Shown here piece by piece: positions 1 through 6,509 of a stretch of 20,646 nucleotides of DNA (its first letter is position 1; every line of letters begins with the position of its first letter). The stretch lies in the NCBI GenBank assembly GCA_035267785.1, contig DATFLL010000117.1, positions 1 to 20,646 on the forward strand, given 5' to 3'. The translations under genes and the position numbers were made by a program. This DNA is from DATFLL01 sp035267785. Its GTDB lineage: Bacteria; Pseudomonadota; Gammaproteobacteria; DATFLL01. Under the pieces are notes generated by a model. That model did no database searches. It was not told the origin of the DNA and saw nothing but the letters and a program-made list of their open reading frames with translations.

Positions 1-723
1 GTTGGTGAAGATAATGCTGTCATCCTCGAACGCGATGAGCAGCGGCACGGGATTGGCCTCGACAATCGACTCCAGCCGGCTTTGGGCCGCACGGGCGTCC
101 TCTTCGGACCCGAGCGCGCGCTGCTGCAGCCCGCGCAGCACCGTGATAATCAACGCGATGCCAATCGCGACCGACAGGCCCTGGCCCAGGAGCGCTCCCC
201 ACAGACTGAAGCGGGGCCAATCGGAGACGAACGGCTGCAGCAAGCGATACAGGCCCCAAAGGGCAAAGCTGACCCCGACCAGCCGATAGCCGGCCTGCGC
301 GACCGAGCCGTAACCGGTCATGAACGCGGAACCCGTGTAGAAAGCCGCCAGGCCGACGAACGTGCTCAGGATCACACTCCCCTGCCAGGGGTTGTGGCGG
401 TGCACGGCATAGCTGGCGGCCGCACTGACCAGTGCCCAGGTCCCGAGCAGGAGCGTGTAGCTGAGACGGCGCCCCAGGAATATGAACGTTCCCGCCAACA
501 GGCACACAGCGCTGGCCGCCGCCATCGAATCGGCCAGGACGCCCAATGCGCCGACGTGCGGCTGGGCTTCCATCGCCAATACGACGTGGCGCATGACACT
601 GATACCAAAGGCAGCCGCCCACCAGCCGAGCCCGGGGGTAGACTCCGGCAAAGAGCGCAGGTACAGCAGGGCGGCCACCACAATCGTCATGCTCACGGCG
701 TAGGTCGCCGCCGCGGTCTGCAT
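1..723 (-). CDS. Membrane-bound PAS sensor protein, N-terminal part (runs off the left edge)
   Basis: The first 241 residues of a signalling protein are visible; the output domain lies outside the window. Translation from the ATG at 721-723 gives about seven hydrophobic helices (roughly residues 8-25, 33-51, 62-84, 88-107, 116-135, 145-165, 176-199). A charged linker (200-218) follows, and then the start of a PAS domain, where residues 218-240 read SIVEANPVPLLIAFEDDSI. This architecture is common in diguanylate cyclases/phosphodiesterases and hybrid histidine kinases, so the product probably turns a membrane or cytosolic cue into c-di-GMP or phosphotransfer signalling; which of these cannot be decided here. 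An in-frame TAA at 739-741 fixes the start region. No strong Shine-Dalgarno is visible, and Met12 is an alternative start. The membrane region shows no motif (such as the MHYT triplets) that would name it. Confidence 0.8.
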   Translation of the reverse strand, partial: MQTAAATYAVSMTIVVAALLYLRSLPESTPGLGWWAAAFGISVMRHVVLAMEAQPHVGALGVLADSMAAASAVCLLAGTFIFLGRRLSYTLLLGTWALVSAAASYAVHRHNPWQGSVILSTFVGLAAFYTGSAFMTGYGSVAQAGYRLVGVSFALWGLYRLLQPFVSDWPRFSLWGALLGQGLSVAIGIALIITVLRGLQQRALGSEEDARAAQSRLESIVEANPVPLLIAFEDDSIIFTN

Positions 724-941
724 GGATGCGTCGATCGCTTTAATCCCCGGCGTGCTCGCCTCCAATTCTGTGGCATCCGCGCGCCGGGGGGCGTGCCCAG
801 TGTGGCCCGGCGACGAGCAGCCGGCCCTTGCTGGACAGCGCAACGGGTTGCCTCCCCCGTCCCTGGTATGACACGCGGTGGGGCTCAAGCGCTTGTCGCG
901 GTTATCACCGCCTTCAGGCCAACCAGCCCCTCCGCGCTCGC

Positions 942-973
942 GTGACTCTATATCCCTAATCTATATATATATT
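942..973 (+). promoter_or_regulatory. Probable sigma70 promoter of the Nudix gene, in an otherwise featureless gap (724-991)
   Basis: The divergent gap 724-991 is GC-rich except for an abrupt AT-rich stretch at about 948-976. GTGACT (942-947) resembles a -35 box. It is followed after 16-18 bp by an alternating TA run (962-972) offering several -10 boxes such as TATATA. Transcription would start near 976, only about 15 nt before the Nudix ATG. I see nothing else in this gap, and no clear promoter for the minus-strand sensor. Confidence 0.4.
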
Positions 974-991
974 TAGCAGGTAAATCGACCG

Positions 992-1456
992 ATGGCGCCC
1001 TTGAGCGCCGAAAAATTGACGAATATTTTTGTGAGTAAAAGCACCCTTTCAGCCGGCGTCGTCGTCGTGCGGGGCGCCAAGGCCCCCCGTTATCTACTGT
1101 TACGCGCCTATCGGAACTGGGATTTTCCCAAGGGCGAGGTCGAGCCCGGGGAGAACGCACTGGCCGCGGCGTGCCGTGAGGTCGCCGAGGAGACCAGCCT
1201 GAAAGGGCTGCGCTTTGCCTGGGGCGAGGGCTATCGCGAGACGCCGCCCTACGCGGGCGGCAAGGTGGCCCGCTATTACCTGGCCGAAGCCCCGAGCGGC
1301 GAGGTGGTGCTGGCGGTCAATCCCGAGCTCGGCCGCCCCGAGCATCACGAGGCGCGCTGGGTCGACTACACCGCGGCGCAGCGACTGCTGCCCTCCCGGC
1401 TCCACCCCATCCTGGACTGGGCGCGCGGACGTCTGGAGGCGGGGCCCGACACCTGA
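992..1456 (+). CDS. Nudix hydrolase, diadenosine-polyphosphate-hydrolase-like
   Basis: A 154-residue Nudix protein predicted to hydrolyse a nucleoside diphosphate linked to another moiety. The Nudix box GX5EX7REUXEEXGU is intact at residues 48-70 (G48, E54, R62, E63, E66, E67), except that Ser69 replaces the usual glycine. The context WDFPKGEVEPGE just before and within the box, and the late aromatic strand, resemble asymmetric Ap4A hydrolases (NUDT2/MutT type), but substrate cannot be assigned from the box alone. The ATG at 992 has only a weak AGG 11 nt upstream. A GTG at 1031 is possible but has no better ribosome site. It lies 39 nt before the SpmA/B-like gene on the same strand and probably shares its transcript. 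Confidence 0.88.
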   Translation: MAPLSAEKLTNIFVSKSTLSAGVVVVRGAKAPRYLLLRAYRNWDFPKGEVEPGENALAAACREVAEETSLKGLRFAWGEGYRETPPYAGGKVARYYLAEAPSGEVVLAVNPELGRPEHHEARWVDYTAAQRLLPSRLHPILDWARGRLEAGPDT

Positions 1457-1495
1457 ACGGTCGACGCCGCCTGCGCCGACGGGTAGGGTTGTGCG

Positions 1496-2761
1496 ATGTT
1501 GGGCGGGCCCGTCCACCCCGCAGCGAGACGCTCCGTGGCAAGACTCTGGTTGGCATTGTTCCTGATTGCGGCCGCAAGCAGCCTCTACCAATGGCTCGGT
1601 TTGGGCCACGCCGGCGTCTTCGCCGCACTCATCCAGTCCAGCTTCGACATGGCCAAACTGGCCGTCACCATCTCGATCGGGCTGGTCGGGGTGCTCGCGC
1701 TGTGGCTGGGCCTGTTTCGCATCGCCGAGCTGGCCGGGCTGATGGACATCCTGGCCCGGGCATTGACACCGCTGTTTCGCCGCCTCATGCCGCAGGTCCC
1801 GGCCGGCGACCCGGCACTGGGCTCGGTGACCATGAACCTGGCAGCCAATATGCTGGGCCTGGACAATGCCGCCACCCCGCTTGGCCTGAAGGCGATGCAG
1901 GACCTGCAGTCGCTGAACGAGGGCAGCGCCACCGCCAGCAACGCTCAGATATTGTTTCTTGTGCTCAATACCTCCTCGGTCACCCTGCTGCCGGTGACGA
2001 TCTTCATGTTCCGCGCCCAGCAGGGCTCGGCCGATCCCGCGGCGGTGTTCATCCCGATTCTGCTCGCCACCTCGGCCTCGACCGTCGTTGGCCTGCTGGC
2101 CGTGGCCGCGGTCCAGCGCCTGCGCCTGTTCGACCCCGTTGTGCTGGCCTACGGCGCGGGTCTGGCGCTGGTGGTGGCGGCCCTGGGAAGCTGGTTTGCG
2201 CCACTGCCGGCGAGCGCCCTGGCCGAGCGCTCCAGCCTGCTCGGCAATCTGCTGCTGTTCACGGTGATCATCGTTTTCCTGCTCGCCGGCTGGCGCCGCA
2301 GGGTAAACGTCTACGAGGCCTTCATCGAAGGTGCCCGCGGAGGCTTCAAGGTCGGCGTCGAACTCATTCCCTATCTGGTGGCGATGCTGGTGGCCATCGG
2401 GGTCTTTCGCGCCAGCGGCGCCCTGGACGTGCTGCTCCACGGGCTGCGCTGGGTCTTTTCGGCACTGGGTCTGAACACCGATTTCATCCCGGCCCTGCCC
2501 ACGGCCATGCTCAAGCCCCTGAGCGGCAGCGGGGCGCGCGCCATGATGCTCGAGACCATGCACACCTATGGCGTCGACAGTTTCCCCGCGCGCCTGGCCG
2601 CGACCATCCAGGGCAGCACCGAAACGACGTTTTATGTGCTGGCGGTGTATTTCGGCAGCGTAGGCATTCGCCGCACCCGCCATGCCGTGGCCTGCGGACT
2701 GCTCGCCGACCTGGCCGGTATCGTCACCGCGATCCTGGTCGGTTACTGGTTCTACCGGTAG
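1496..2761 (+). CDS. Fused SpmA/SpmB-like membrane protein (nucleoside-recognition Gate domains)
   Basis: A 421-residue polytopic inner-membrane protein. The N-terminal half matches the SpmA-type Gate domain, with NLAANMLGLDNAATPLGLKA at about residues 113-132. The C-terminal half matches SpmB, with GSGARAMMLETMHTYG and QGSTETTFYVLAVYFGSVG near residues 345-390. In Bacillus, SpmA and SpmB are separate proteins needed for spore-core dehydration; in Gram-negative bacteria the fused form is widespread, not linked to sporulation, and of unproven function (transport or gating of a small solute is the usual guess). The ATG at 1496 has a weak upstream GGGTAGGG. The following permease starts 17 nt after the stop, so the two are likely co-transcribed and may act on related solutes. 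Confidence 0.88.
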   Translation: MLGGPVHPAARRSVARLWLALFLIAAASSLYQWLGLGHAGVFAALIQSSFDMAKLAVTISIGLVGVLALWLGLFRIAELAGLMDILARALTPLFRRLMPQVPAGDPALGSVTMNLAANMLGLDNAATPLGLKAMQDLQSLNEGSATASNAQILFLVLNTSSVTLLPVTIFMFRAQQGSADPAAVFIPILLATSASTVVGLLAVAAVQRLRLFDPVVLAYGAGLALVVAALGSWFAPLPASALAERSSLLGNLLLFTVIIVFLLAGWRRRVNVYEAFIEGARGGFKVGVELIPYLVAMLVAIGVFRASGALDVLLHGLRWVFSALGLNTDFIPALPTAMLKPLSGSGARAMMLETMHTYGVDSFPARLAATIQGSTETTFYVLAVYFGSVGIRRTRHAVACGLLADLAGIVTAILVGYWFYR

Positions 2762-2778
2762 GGCCAGGGCGCACTGTC

Positions 2779-4008
2779 GTGAGCCTGCCCGGAATCGTAT
2801 TGGGGTGCGTGCTCGCACTCATCGCCGCGCGCCAGATCGGTCCCGTCCGGGTAGCGCCGTGGCAGGCGATGCTCGCCGGCGCCGCGGTGGTCCTGCTCGG
2901 CGGCAGCATCGGGCCCGGTGCGGCCCTGAGGGCCATCGATGCGCGGGTCATGGTATTCCTGTTCGGCACCTTCGTCATCGGCGAGGCCCTGCTGCAAAGC
3001 GGCTACCTCTATGTCCTGGCCTACCGCGCCAGCGCCCGCCTGCGCTCGCCGAACGCGCTGCTGTGGGCGATCGTCTGGGCGGCGGGACTCGGCTCGTGCC
3101 TGCTGATGAACGATTCCCTGGCCATCGTGGGCACACCGCTGGTGCTGCGCCTGGCTCGCGAGCACGAGCTAGAGCCCGAGCCGATGCTCCTGGCGCTGGC
3201 CTTCGCCGTGACGACCGGCAGCATCATGAGCCCCATCGGCAACCCGCAGAACCTGCTCATCGCCGTCCACGGCACCCTGGGCGAACCCTTTGTCACGTTC
3301 CTTCGTCACCTGGCCCTGCCGACCCTGCTTTCGCTGTGCCTGACCGGCGTCGGCGTGCGCCTGTGCTGTCGACTCGCACCGCACGGGCGTACGCTGGTCC
3401 CGGCGCGGGTCGAGCTGCGCGACCCGCAGCTGGCGCGTCTGGCGCGGGCGGCGGTCCTGCTGGTCGTGGCCCTGATCCTCGTCAAGATCATCATGGTGAT
3501 TGCCCGTGCCGCGTGGAGCCCGCCGCTGTGGGCCGTCGCGGCCGCGGGCGCTGCGCCCGTGCTGGCGTTCAGCCCGGCCCGCGGTCGGCTGTTGCGCCGC
3601 CTGGACTGGCCCACGCTGGTGTTCTTTGCGGCCATGTTCGTCCTCATGCAAAGCGTTTGGCAGACCGGCGAGCTGCAGCGGCTGCTGGGCATCTCGCCGC
3701 TGCCCGTGACGAGCACGGCGGGAATTCTCGTCGCCGGTGCGACCGTCAGCCAGCTGATCTCAAACGTCCCGATGGTGGCGCTTTACCTGCCGCTGCTGCA
3801 GCAGGCAGGCGCCCATGAGGTGAGCTGGCTGGCGCTGGCCGCCGGCAGCACGTTGGCGGGCAATCTCACGCTGCTGGGCGCGGCCAGCAATATCATTGTG
3901 GTCCAGGGCGCGGAGCGCCTTGGCGTACGCCTGAGCTTTCGGCGGTTCGCCCGGGTCGGCATACCGCTGACCGTTGTCCAAATTGTGATCTTCTGGTGGC
4001 TGCTCTGA
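2779..4008 (+). CDS. SLC13/ArsB-NhaD-type permease
   Basis: A 409-residue integral membrane protein of the ion-transporter superfamily (SLC13/CitM/ArsB/NhaD). Ten or more hydrophobic helices are arranged as two homologous halves. Each half carries a conserved polar break: SCLLMNDSLAIVGTPLVL then TGSIMSPIGNPQNLLIAVHG in the first, and SQLISNVPMVALYLPLL then AGNLTLLGAASNIIVVQGAE in the second. The paired (S/G)xxGNPQN-type and AASNIIV motifs are typical of these anion or cation/proton permeases. Substrate (dicarboxylate, sulfate, arsenite, sodium) is not decidable. The frame is open well upstream of this start, but the GTG at 2779 gives a family-like N-terminus, lies 17 nt after the previous stop, and has AGGG at 2766-2769. 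Confidence 0.85.
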   Translation: MSLPGIVLGCVLALIAARQIGPVRVAPWQAMLAGAAVVLLGGSIGPGAALRAIDARVMVFLFGTFVIGEALLQSGYLYVLAYRASARLRSPNALLWAIVWAAGLGSCLLMNDSLAIVGTPLVLRLAREHELEPEPMLLALAFAVTTGSIMSPIGNPQNLLIAVHGTLGEPFVTFLRHLALPTLLSLCLTGVGVRLCCRLAPHGRTLVPARVELRDPQLARLARAAVLLVVALILVKIIMVIARAAWSPPLWAVAAAGAAPVLAFSPARGRLLRRLDWPTLVFFAAMFVLMQSVWQTGELQRLLGISPLPVTSTAGILVAGATVSQLISNVPMVALYLPLLQQAGAHEVSWLALAAGSTLAGNLTLLGAASNIIVVQGAERLGVRLSFRRFARVGIPLTVVQIVIFWWLL

Positions 4009-4075
4009 GGCCCGGCAGGCACATATTAATAATTCAATGATTTCTTATAGTTAAAGTTTCGTATGGGACGAAAAA

Positions 4076-4091
4076 TGTGATCTGCGTCACA
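4076..4091 (+). promoter_or_regulatory. Perfect CRP-type binding site upstream of the FHA gene
   Basis: TGTGATCTGCGTCACA is an exact match to the CRP/Vfr/Clp half-site consensus TGTGA-N6-TCACA. It sits in the gap before the FHA gene, downstream of an AT-rich stretch (4021-4075) resembling an UP element. Its centre (4083.5) lies about 42 bp before the start predicted from a TATTCT -10 box at 4114-4119, the spacing of class II CRP-activated promoters, where the activator replaces a -35 box. No convincing -35 is present. Confidence 0.7.
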
Positions 4092-4119
4092 CACTGAGTG
4101 TGACAGACTGTCATATTCT
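4090..4119 (+). promoter_or_regulatory. Nested dyads and -10 box of the FHA promoter
   Basis: Two further perfect odd palindromes follow the CRP-type site: CACACTGAGTGTG (4090-4102) and TGACAGACTGTCA (4101-4113). Both have 6-bp arms around a single central base. They overlap the CRP site and each other by two or three bases and fill the spacer up to the candidate -10 TATTCT (4114-4119). A repressor bound here would block the promoter. The predicted leader (about 4126-4206) also holds a CCCGCC/GGCGGG pair (4125-4130 with 4155-4160). Confidence 0.5.
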
Positions 4120-4206
4120 GCGTTCCCGCCTTGGGGGTGCGAACCACGGCAGTCGGCGGGTCTGACCAAAAAAATAAATTCGAACGTCACGAAACAGGGT
4201 AGTGAG

Positions 4207-4674
4207 ATGGCGGCATTAATTCTTTACGTCAACGGCGCTCCGGGGATCAAATACGAGTTGGACAAGACTCGCGTCACCATAGGACGCGAGCTGGACAACG
4301 ACATCTGTCTGGACGACGCCTGCGTGAGCAAGCACCACGCGGTGATCGAGATCAAGAGCGTGTCGCTGCTGGACGAGACCTACGAGTACCGCCTCATCGA
4401 TTTGGGCAGCACCAACGCCTGTCAGGTCAACAATGAGCGCACGAGCCTGGCGCTGCTCACCAACGGCGACACGGTACGCATCGGCAACCAGTGGTTCAAA
4501 TTCGACGCGGATACCGACCCTCGGCCGGCGCAGGCGGCCCCGGCGGCGGCTCCGAGTGAGGCGGAGACACTTCGCGGAGCGGCGGCCAAGTTGCCGACCG
4601 AGGTGCAAATGGCCAACGTCAGCGCCGCGCGCGATTTCGATACCAAATTCAGCCGCCGCCTGCGCACCTTCTGA
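4207..4674 (+). CDS. FHA-domain protein
   Basis: A 155-residue cytosolic protein whose first 100 residues form a forkhead-associated domain, a phosphothreonine-binding module. The expected residues are present: GR at 26-27, SKHH at 41-44, the GSTN motif at 67-70 and the NN turn at 75-76. The remainder is an Ala/Pro-rich linker and a basic-ended tail finishing FSRRLRTF. There is no second enzymatic domain, so it is likely an adaptor recognising a phosphorylated partner; no Ser/Thr kinase lies in this window. GGG at 4196-4198 precedes the ATG. The CRP-type site and dyads in its 200-bp upstream region suggest control by carbon or cAMP status. It converges on the histidine phosphatase gene. Confidence 0.9.
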   Translation: MAALILYVNGAPGIKYELDKTRVTIGRELDNDICLDDACVSKHHAVIEIKSVSLLDETYEYRLIDLGSTNACQVNNERTSLALLTNGDTVRIGNQWFKFDADTDPRPAQAAPAAAPSEAETLRGAAAKLPTEVQMANVSAARDFDTKFSRRLRTF

Positions 4675-4691
4675 GCCGGACCGGGCTCAGA
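4670..4691. terminator. Hairpin joining two convergent stop codons
   Basis: TCTGAGCC (4670-4677) and GGCTCAGA (4684-4691) form an 8-bp perfect stem with a 6-nt loop. The FHA stop (4672-4674) is in one arm and the phosphatase stop (4687-4689 on the minus strand) in the other. There is no T-run on either side, so it may be a weak, Rho-assisted or RNA-protecting 3' end. Confidence 0.45.
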
Positions 4692-5217
4692 GGTCGAAGC
4701 GCCACACCTCGGCATTGGCTATCGAAACGGCCCGCATGGCGTCATCGTCGAGCCCACGGTAGCGGGCCGCTACGACACGCAGCGTCTCTTCGTGGGCCAC
4801 GACCAACAGGGCCGTCTCGTCCAGGCTCTCCAACCAGCCCAGAAAACCCATCACGCGCGCCTTGTGCGCGAGCAGCGACTCGCCACCATTGACGGCGGCG
4901 TGCAGGGGATCGTGCGCGATAGCCCGCTGATACTCGATCACCGGCCGGCCGTCGAAGCCCGAACGGATGTCATTGATAGCCGCATGGGTCTCGATCGGGA
5001 CGTTGTGATAACGGTTGACGATTTCGCCGGTCTGACGGGTGCGCGGCAGCTCGGACACCAAAATACGCGCCAGCGGCACACCGCGAAGGCGCTCGGCGGC
5101 CGCCTGCGCCTGGCGCACGCCGAGCTCGGTGAGGCGGACGTCGCGACCCGGATCGTCGTTGCAGAGTGCCTGAATGTTGTACTCGGTTTGCCCGTGGCGC
5201 ATGAAGTAGGCCTGCAT
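4687..5217 (-). CDS. Histidine phosphatase (phosphoglycerate-mutase-like) family protein
   Basis: A 176-residue single-domain histidine phosphatase. The catalytic RHG motif is at residues 7-9 (His8), SELPRTRQT at 55-63 supplies the phosphate-pocket arginine, GGES (Glu113) the general acid, and VAHEE the second histidine (His142). Substrate cannot be told from sequence; relatives act on sugar phosphates, alpha-ribazole phosphate or phosphoproteins. The reading frame extends 31 codons further upstream. However, the ATG at 5215-5217 begins exactly at the family N-terminus (MQAYFMRHGQTEYN) and sits next to a -10-like TACAAT, so the longer form is unlikely. No Shine-Dalgarno precedes this ATG. It is convergent with the FHA gene and divergent from a small membrane protein. 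Confidence 0.87.
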   Translation of the reverse strand: MQAYFMRHGQTEYNIQALCNDDPGRDVRLTELGVRQAQAAAERLRGVPLARILVSELPRTRQTGEIVNRYHNVPIETHAAINDIRSGFDGRPVIEYQRAIAHDPLHAAVNGGESLLAHKARVMGFLGWLESLDETALLVVAHEETLRVVAARYRGLDDDAMRAVSIANAEVWRFDL

Positions 5218-5223
5218 GGGGGC

Positions 5224-5229
5224 ATTGTA
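5224..5229 (-). promoter_or_regulatory. -10 box suggesting a leaderless transcript for the phosphatase
   Basis: On the minus strand TACAAT is followed by six bases (GCCCCC) and then the ATG at 5217. A start 7 nt beyond a -10 box would be the A of that ATG, giving a transcript without a 5' leader. This fits the absence of any Shine-Dalgarno. The -35 is weak. Confidence 0.4.
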
Positions 5230-5248
5230 GCGCAGCGGCCGGTGCCGT

Positions 5249-5277
5249 TTGCAGAGGGCGGACAGTGGGCTTAAGAT
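5249..5277 (+). promoter_or_regulatory. Probable promoter of the small membrane protein
   Basis: TTGCAG (5249-5254) and TAAGAT (5272-5277) are separated by exactly 17 bp, giving a start near 5284, about 40 nt before the ATG at 5324. It shares its -35 area with the divergent phosphatase promoter, so the two may compete. Confidence 0.4.
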
Positions 5278-5323
5278 GCTGCCGAACGCGGCGCCGCCGC
5301 GCGCGGTCATCTAGGAGTCCTAC

Positions 5324-5656
5324 ATGCTGTACAGTCTGAGTCGATACCTCATCGAGCTCGGTCCGCTGCGCGTCGCGCTGGTCCTCCTCGGAATCACCCT
5401 GGTGGTGCTGATCCCGGCACCAGGCACACCCGCCGTGTTCACGGGTTGGGCGCTCGCCACCACCGTCATCGTCCCCTCGCTGGTGCCGATTGTGTTCATG
5501 CTCCTCGTCTTTGACGCCGTGATGAGCCGCGTCGTGAATGACAGCCGCGAACCTGCCACGCGCCTGCGCCTGCGCCACATCCTGTGGACCGACTTGGTGC
5601 TCGCCGCCGCGCTGGCTTTTGAGGGGATACCGTTTCTCGTCGCGCTGGCCCGCTGA
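5324..5656 (+). CDS. Small three-helix membrane protein of unknown function
   Basis: I do not recognise this 110-residue protein. It has three strongly hydrophobic stretches (about residues 13-32, 38-66 and 88-108) separated by short loops. The second loop is basic and polar (SRVVNDSREPATRLRLRH) and is therefore probably cytoplasmic. No signal peptide, cysteine pair or catalytic motif is visible. Translation is well supported by AGGAG at 5312-5316 before the ATG. It ends four bases before the stop of the convergent SDR gene, so the two messages would overlap at their 3' ends. Confidence 0.75.
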   Translation: MLYSLSRYLIELGPLRVALVLLGITLVVLIPAPGTPAVFTGWALATTVIVPSLVPIVFMLLVFDAVMSRVVNDSREPATRLRLRHILWTDLVLAAALAFEGIPFLVALAR

Positions 5657-5659
5657 CCG

Positions 5660-6355
5660 TTACCAGGGCAGCTCGGTGCCGTCGTAGCGAAAAAAACGGC
5701 CGTGCTGTGCCGGCCCGAAGTTCTCGACCAGAGCGCGCATACCCCGCACGCTCTGCGCGGTGGTCAGACGACCCATCGGTCCACCCATGCGCGTGCGCAC
5801 CCAGCCGGGGTGCACGATAAGAACGCCGACTCCCTCCTCGCCGAGCACGGCGGCCAGCCCGCGCATGGCCGCATTGAGAGCCGCCTTGCTCGAGCGGTAA
5901 TACAGACTGTCCGCGGTGGCGATATCGGCAATGCTGCCCATATGGCTGCTCACGGCGACCGCCAGCGGGCGCCCGCCGCGACGCAGGTTCGGCAGGAAGG
6001 CCTCGCACAGGCGCACGGCGCCCAGCGTGTTGACCTCAAAGGTCCGCAGCCACTCGTCGTAGCGCACGCTGCCCAGCATGGCGGCGTCCTTGTCGAGATA
6101 CAGGGCGGCATTGTTGAGCAGCAGATCCAGCGGCTCGTCCTCCAGCTCCCAGCGCAGCGCACGAATGTCGGCCGCGTCGGTGACGTCCAGGCGGTGCACG
6201 CTCAATCCCGGTAGCCGCCCGGCCAGGGCGGCTAGCTCGTGGGCCTCGTGCGGGTAACGACAGGTGGCATAGACACGCCACCCGTCTTCGGCCAACTGGC
6301 GGGACCATTCCAGTCCCAGCCCCCTGCTGCATCCGGTAATGAGTACGTTCGGCAT
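5660..6355 (-). CDS. C-factor-like short-chain dehydrogenase/reductase
   Basis: A 231-residue classical SDR predicted to be an NAD(P)-dependent oxidoreductase. The cofactor motif TGCSRGLG is at residues 7-14, NNA at 81-83, a catalytic-region SSHMGS at 136-141, and YRSSK (Tyr153, Lys157) follows. The SSHMGSIAD stretch and the C-terminal HPGWVRTRMGG are typical of the CsgA/C-factor subgroup named after the Myxococcus signalling protein; most members are uncharacterised cytosolic reductases. The frame is open 68 codons further upstream, but the ATG at 6355 has a strong AGGAGG eight bases before it and gives the family N-terminus. It is divergent from the AP2-like gene across a 154-bp region that holds a direct repeat. 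Confidence 0.88.
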   Translation of the reverse strand: MPNVLITGCSRGLGLEWSRQLAEDGWRVYATCRYPHEAHELAALAGRLPGLSVHRLDVTDAADIRALRWELEDEPLDLLLNNAALYLDKDAAMLGSVRYDEWLRTFEVNTLGAVRLCEAFLPNLRRGGRPLAVAVSSHMGSIADIATADSLYYRSSKAALNAAMRGLAAVLGEEGVGVLIVHPGWVRTRMGGPMGRLTTAQSVRGMRALVENFGPAQHGRFFRYDGTELPW

Positions 6356-6434
6356 CTGCTGTCCTCCTGGCCGGGCGGCGCCGGCGGCGCCTTCGACCCT
6401 GTAAAGCATGCGGTATTCGGTATATCCGTGTCGT

Positions 6435-6474
6435 CCTTGGGGCATATACTTTGCGCCTTGGGATATATACTTTG
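6435..6474. repeat. Two 19-bp direct repeats, 21-bp period, between SDR and AP2-like genes
   Basis: CCTTGGGGCATATACTTTG (6435-6453) is followed by CCTTGGGATATATACTTTG (6456-6474), which differs at two positions. The 21-bp period is two helical turns, placing both copies on one face of the DNA. Each copy contains a -10-like TATACT. A related GGATATAC lies inverted at about 6419-6426. The second copy ends 35 bp before the AP2-like ATG. This is a likely tandem operator; which regulator binds is unknown. Confidence 0.65.
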
Positions 6475-6509
6475 AACTACACGTCCCCCATCTCGCACCA
6501 GGTCCCACG

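Noticed and set aside
82..945. Plus-strand open frame of 287 codons opposite the membrane sensor.
   Set aside because: Arg/Gln/His-rich shadow; the minus strand gives clean transmembrane helices and a PAS domain start.
1489..2778. Open frame upstream of and in frame with the SLC13-type permease, which could suggest an 839-residue protein.
   Set aside because: The extra sequence is Arg/Gly/Pro/His-rich and lies wholly over the SpmA/B gene in another frame. The permease has its own GTG with a ribosome site at 2779.
1100..2818. Long minus-strand open frame (572 codons) opposite Nudix and SpmA/B.
   Set aside because: Gln/His/Arg/Gly-rich composition with no domain; it mirrors the codon bias of the real genes in GC-rich DNA.
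4099..4115. A second CRP-like site TGTGA...TCATA.
   Set aside because: The spacer is seven bases, not six, and one half-site is imperfect; it is better described as the TGACAGACTGTCA dyad.
6408..6509. N-terminal extension of the AP2-like protein.
   Set aside because: It translates the direct repeat as a repetitive peptide (PWGIYFA, PWDIYFE) and has no ribosome site; a regulatory role for the repeat is simpler.
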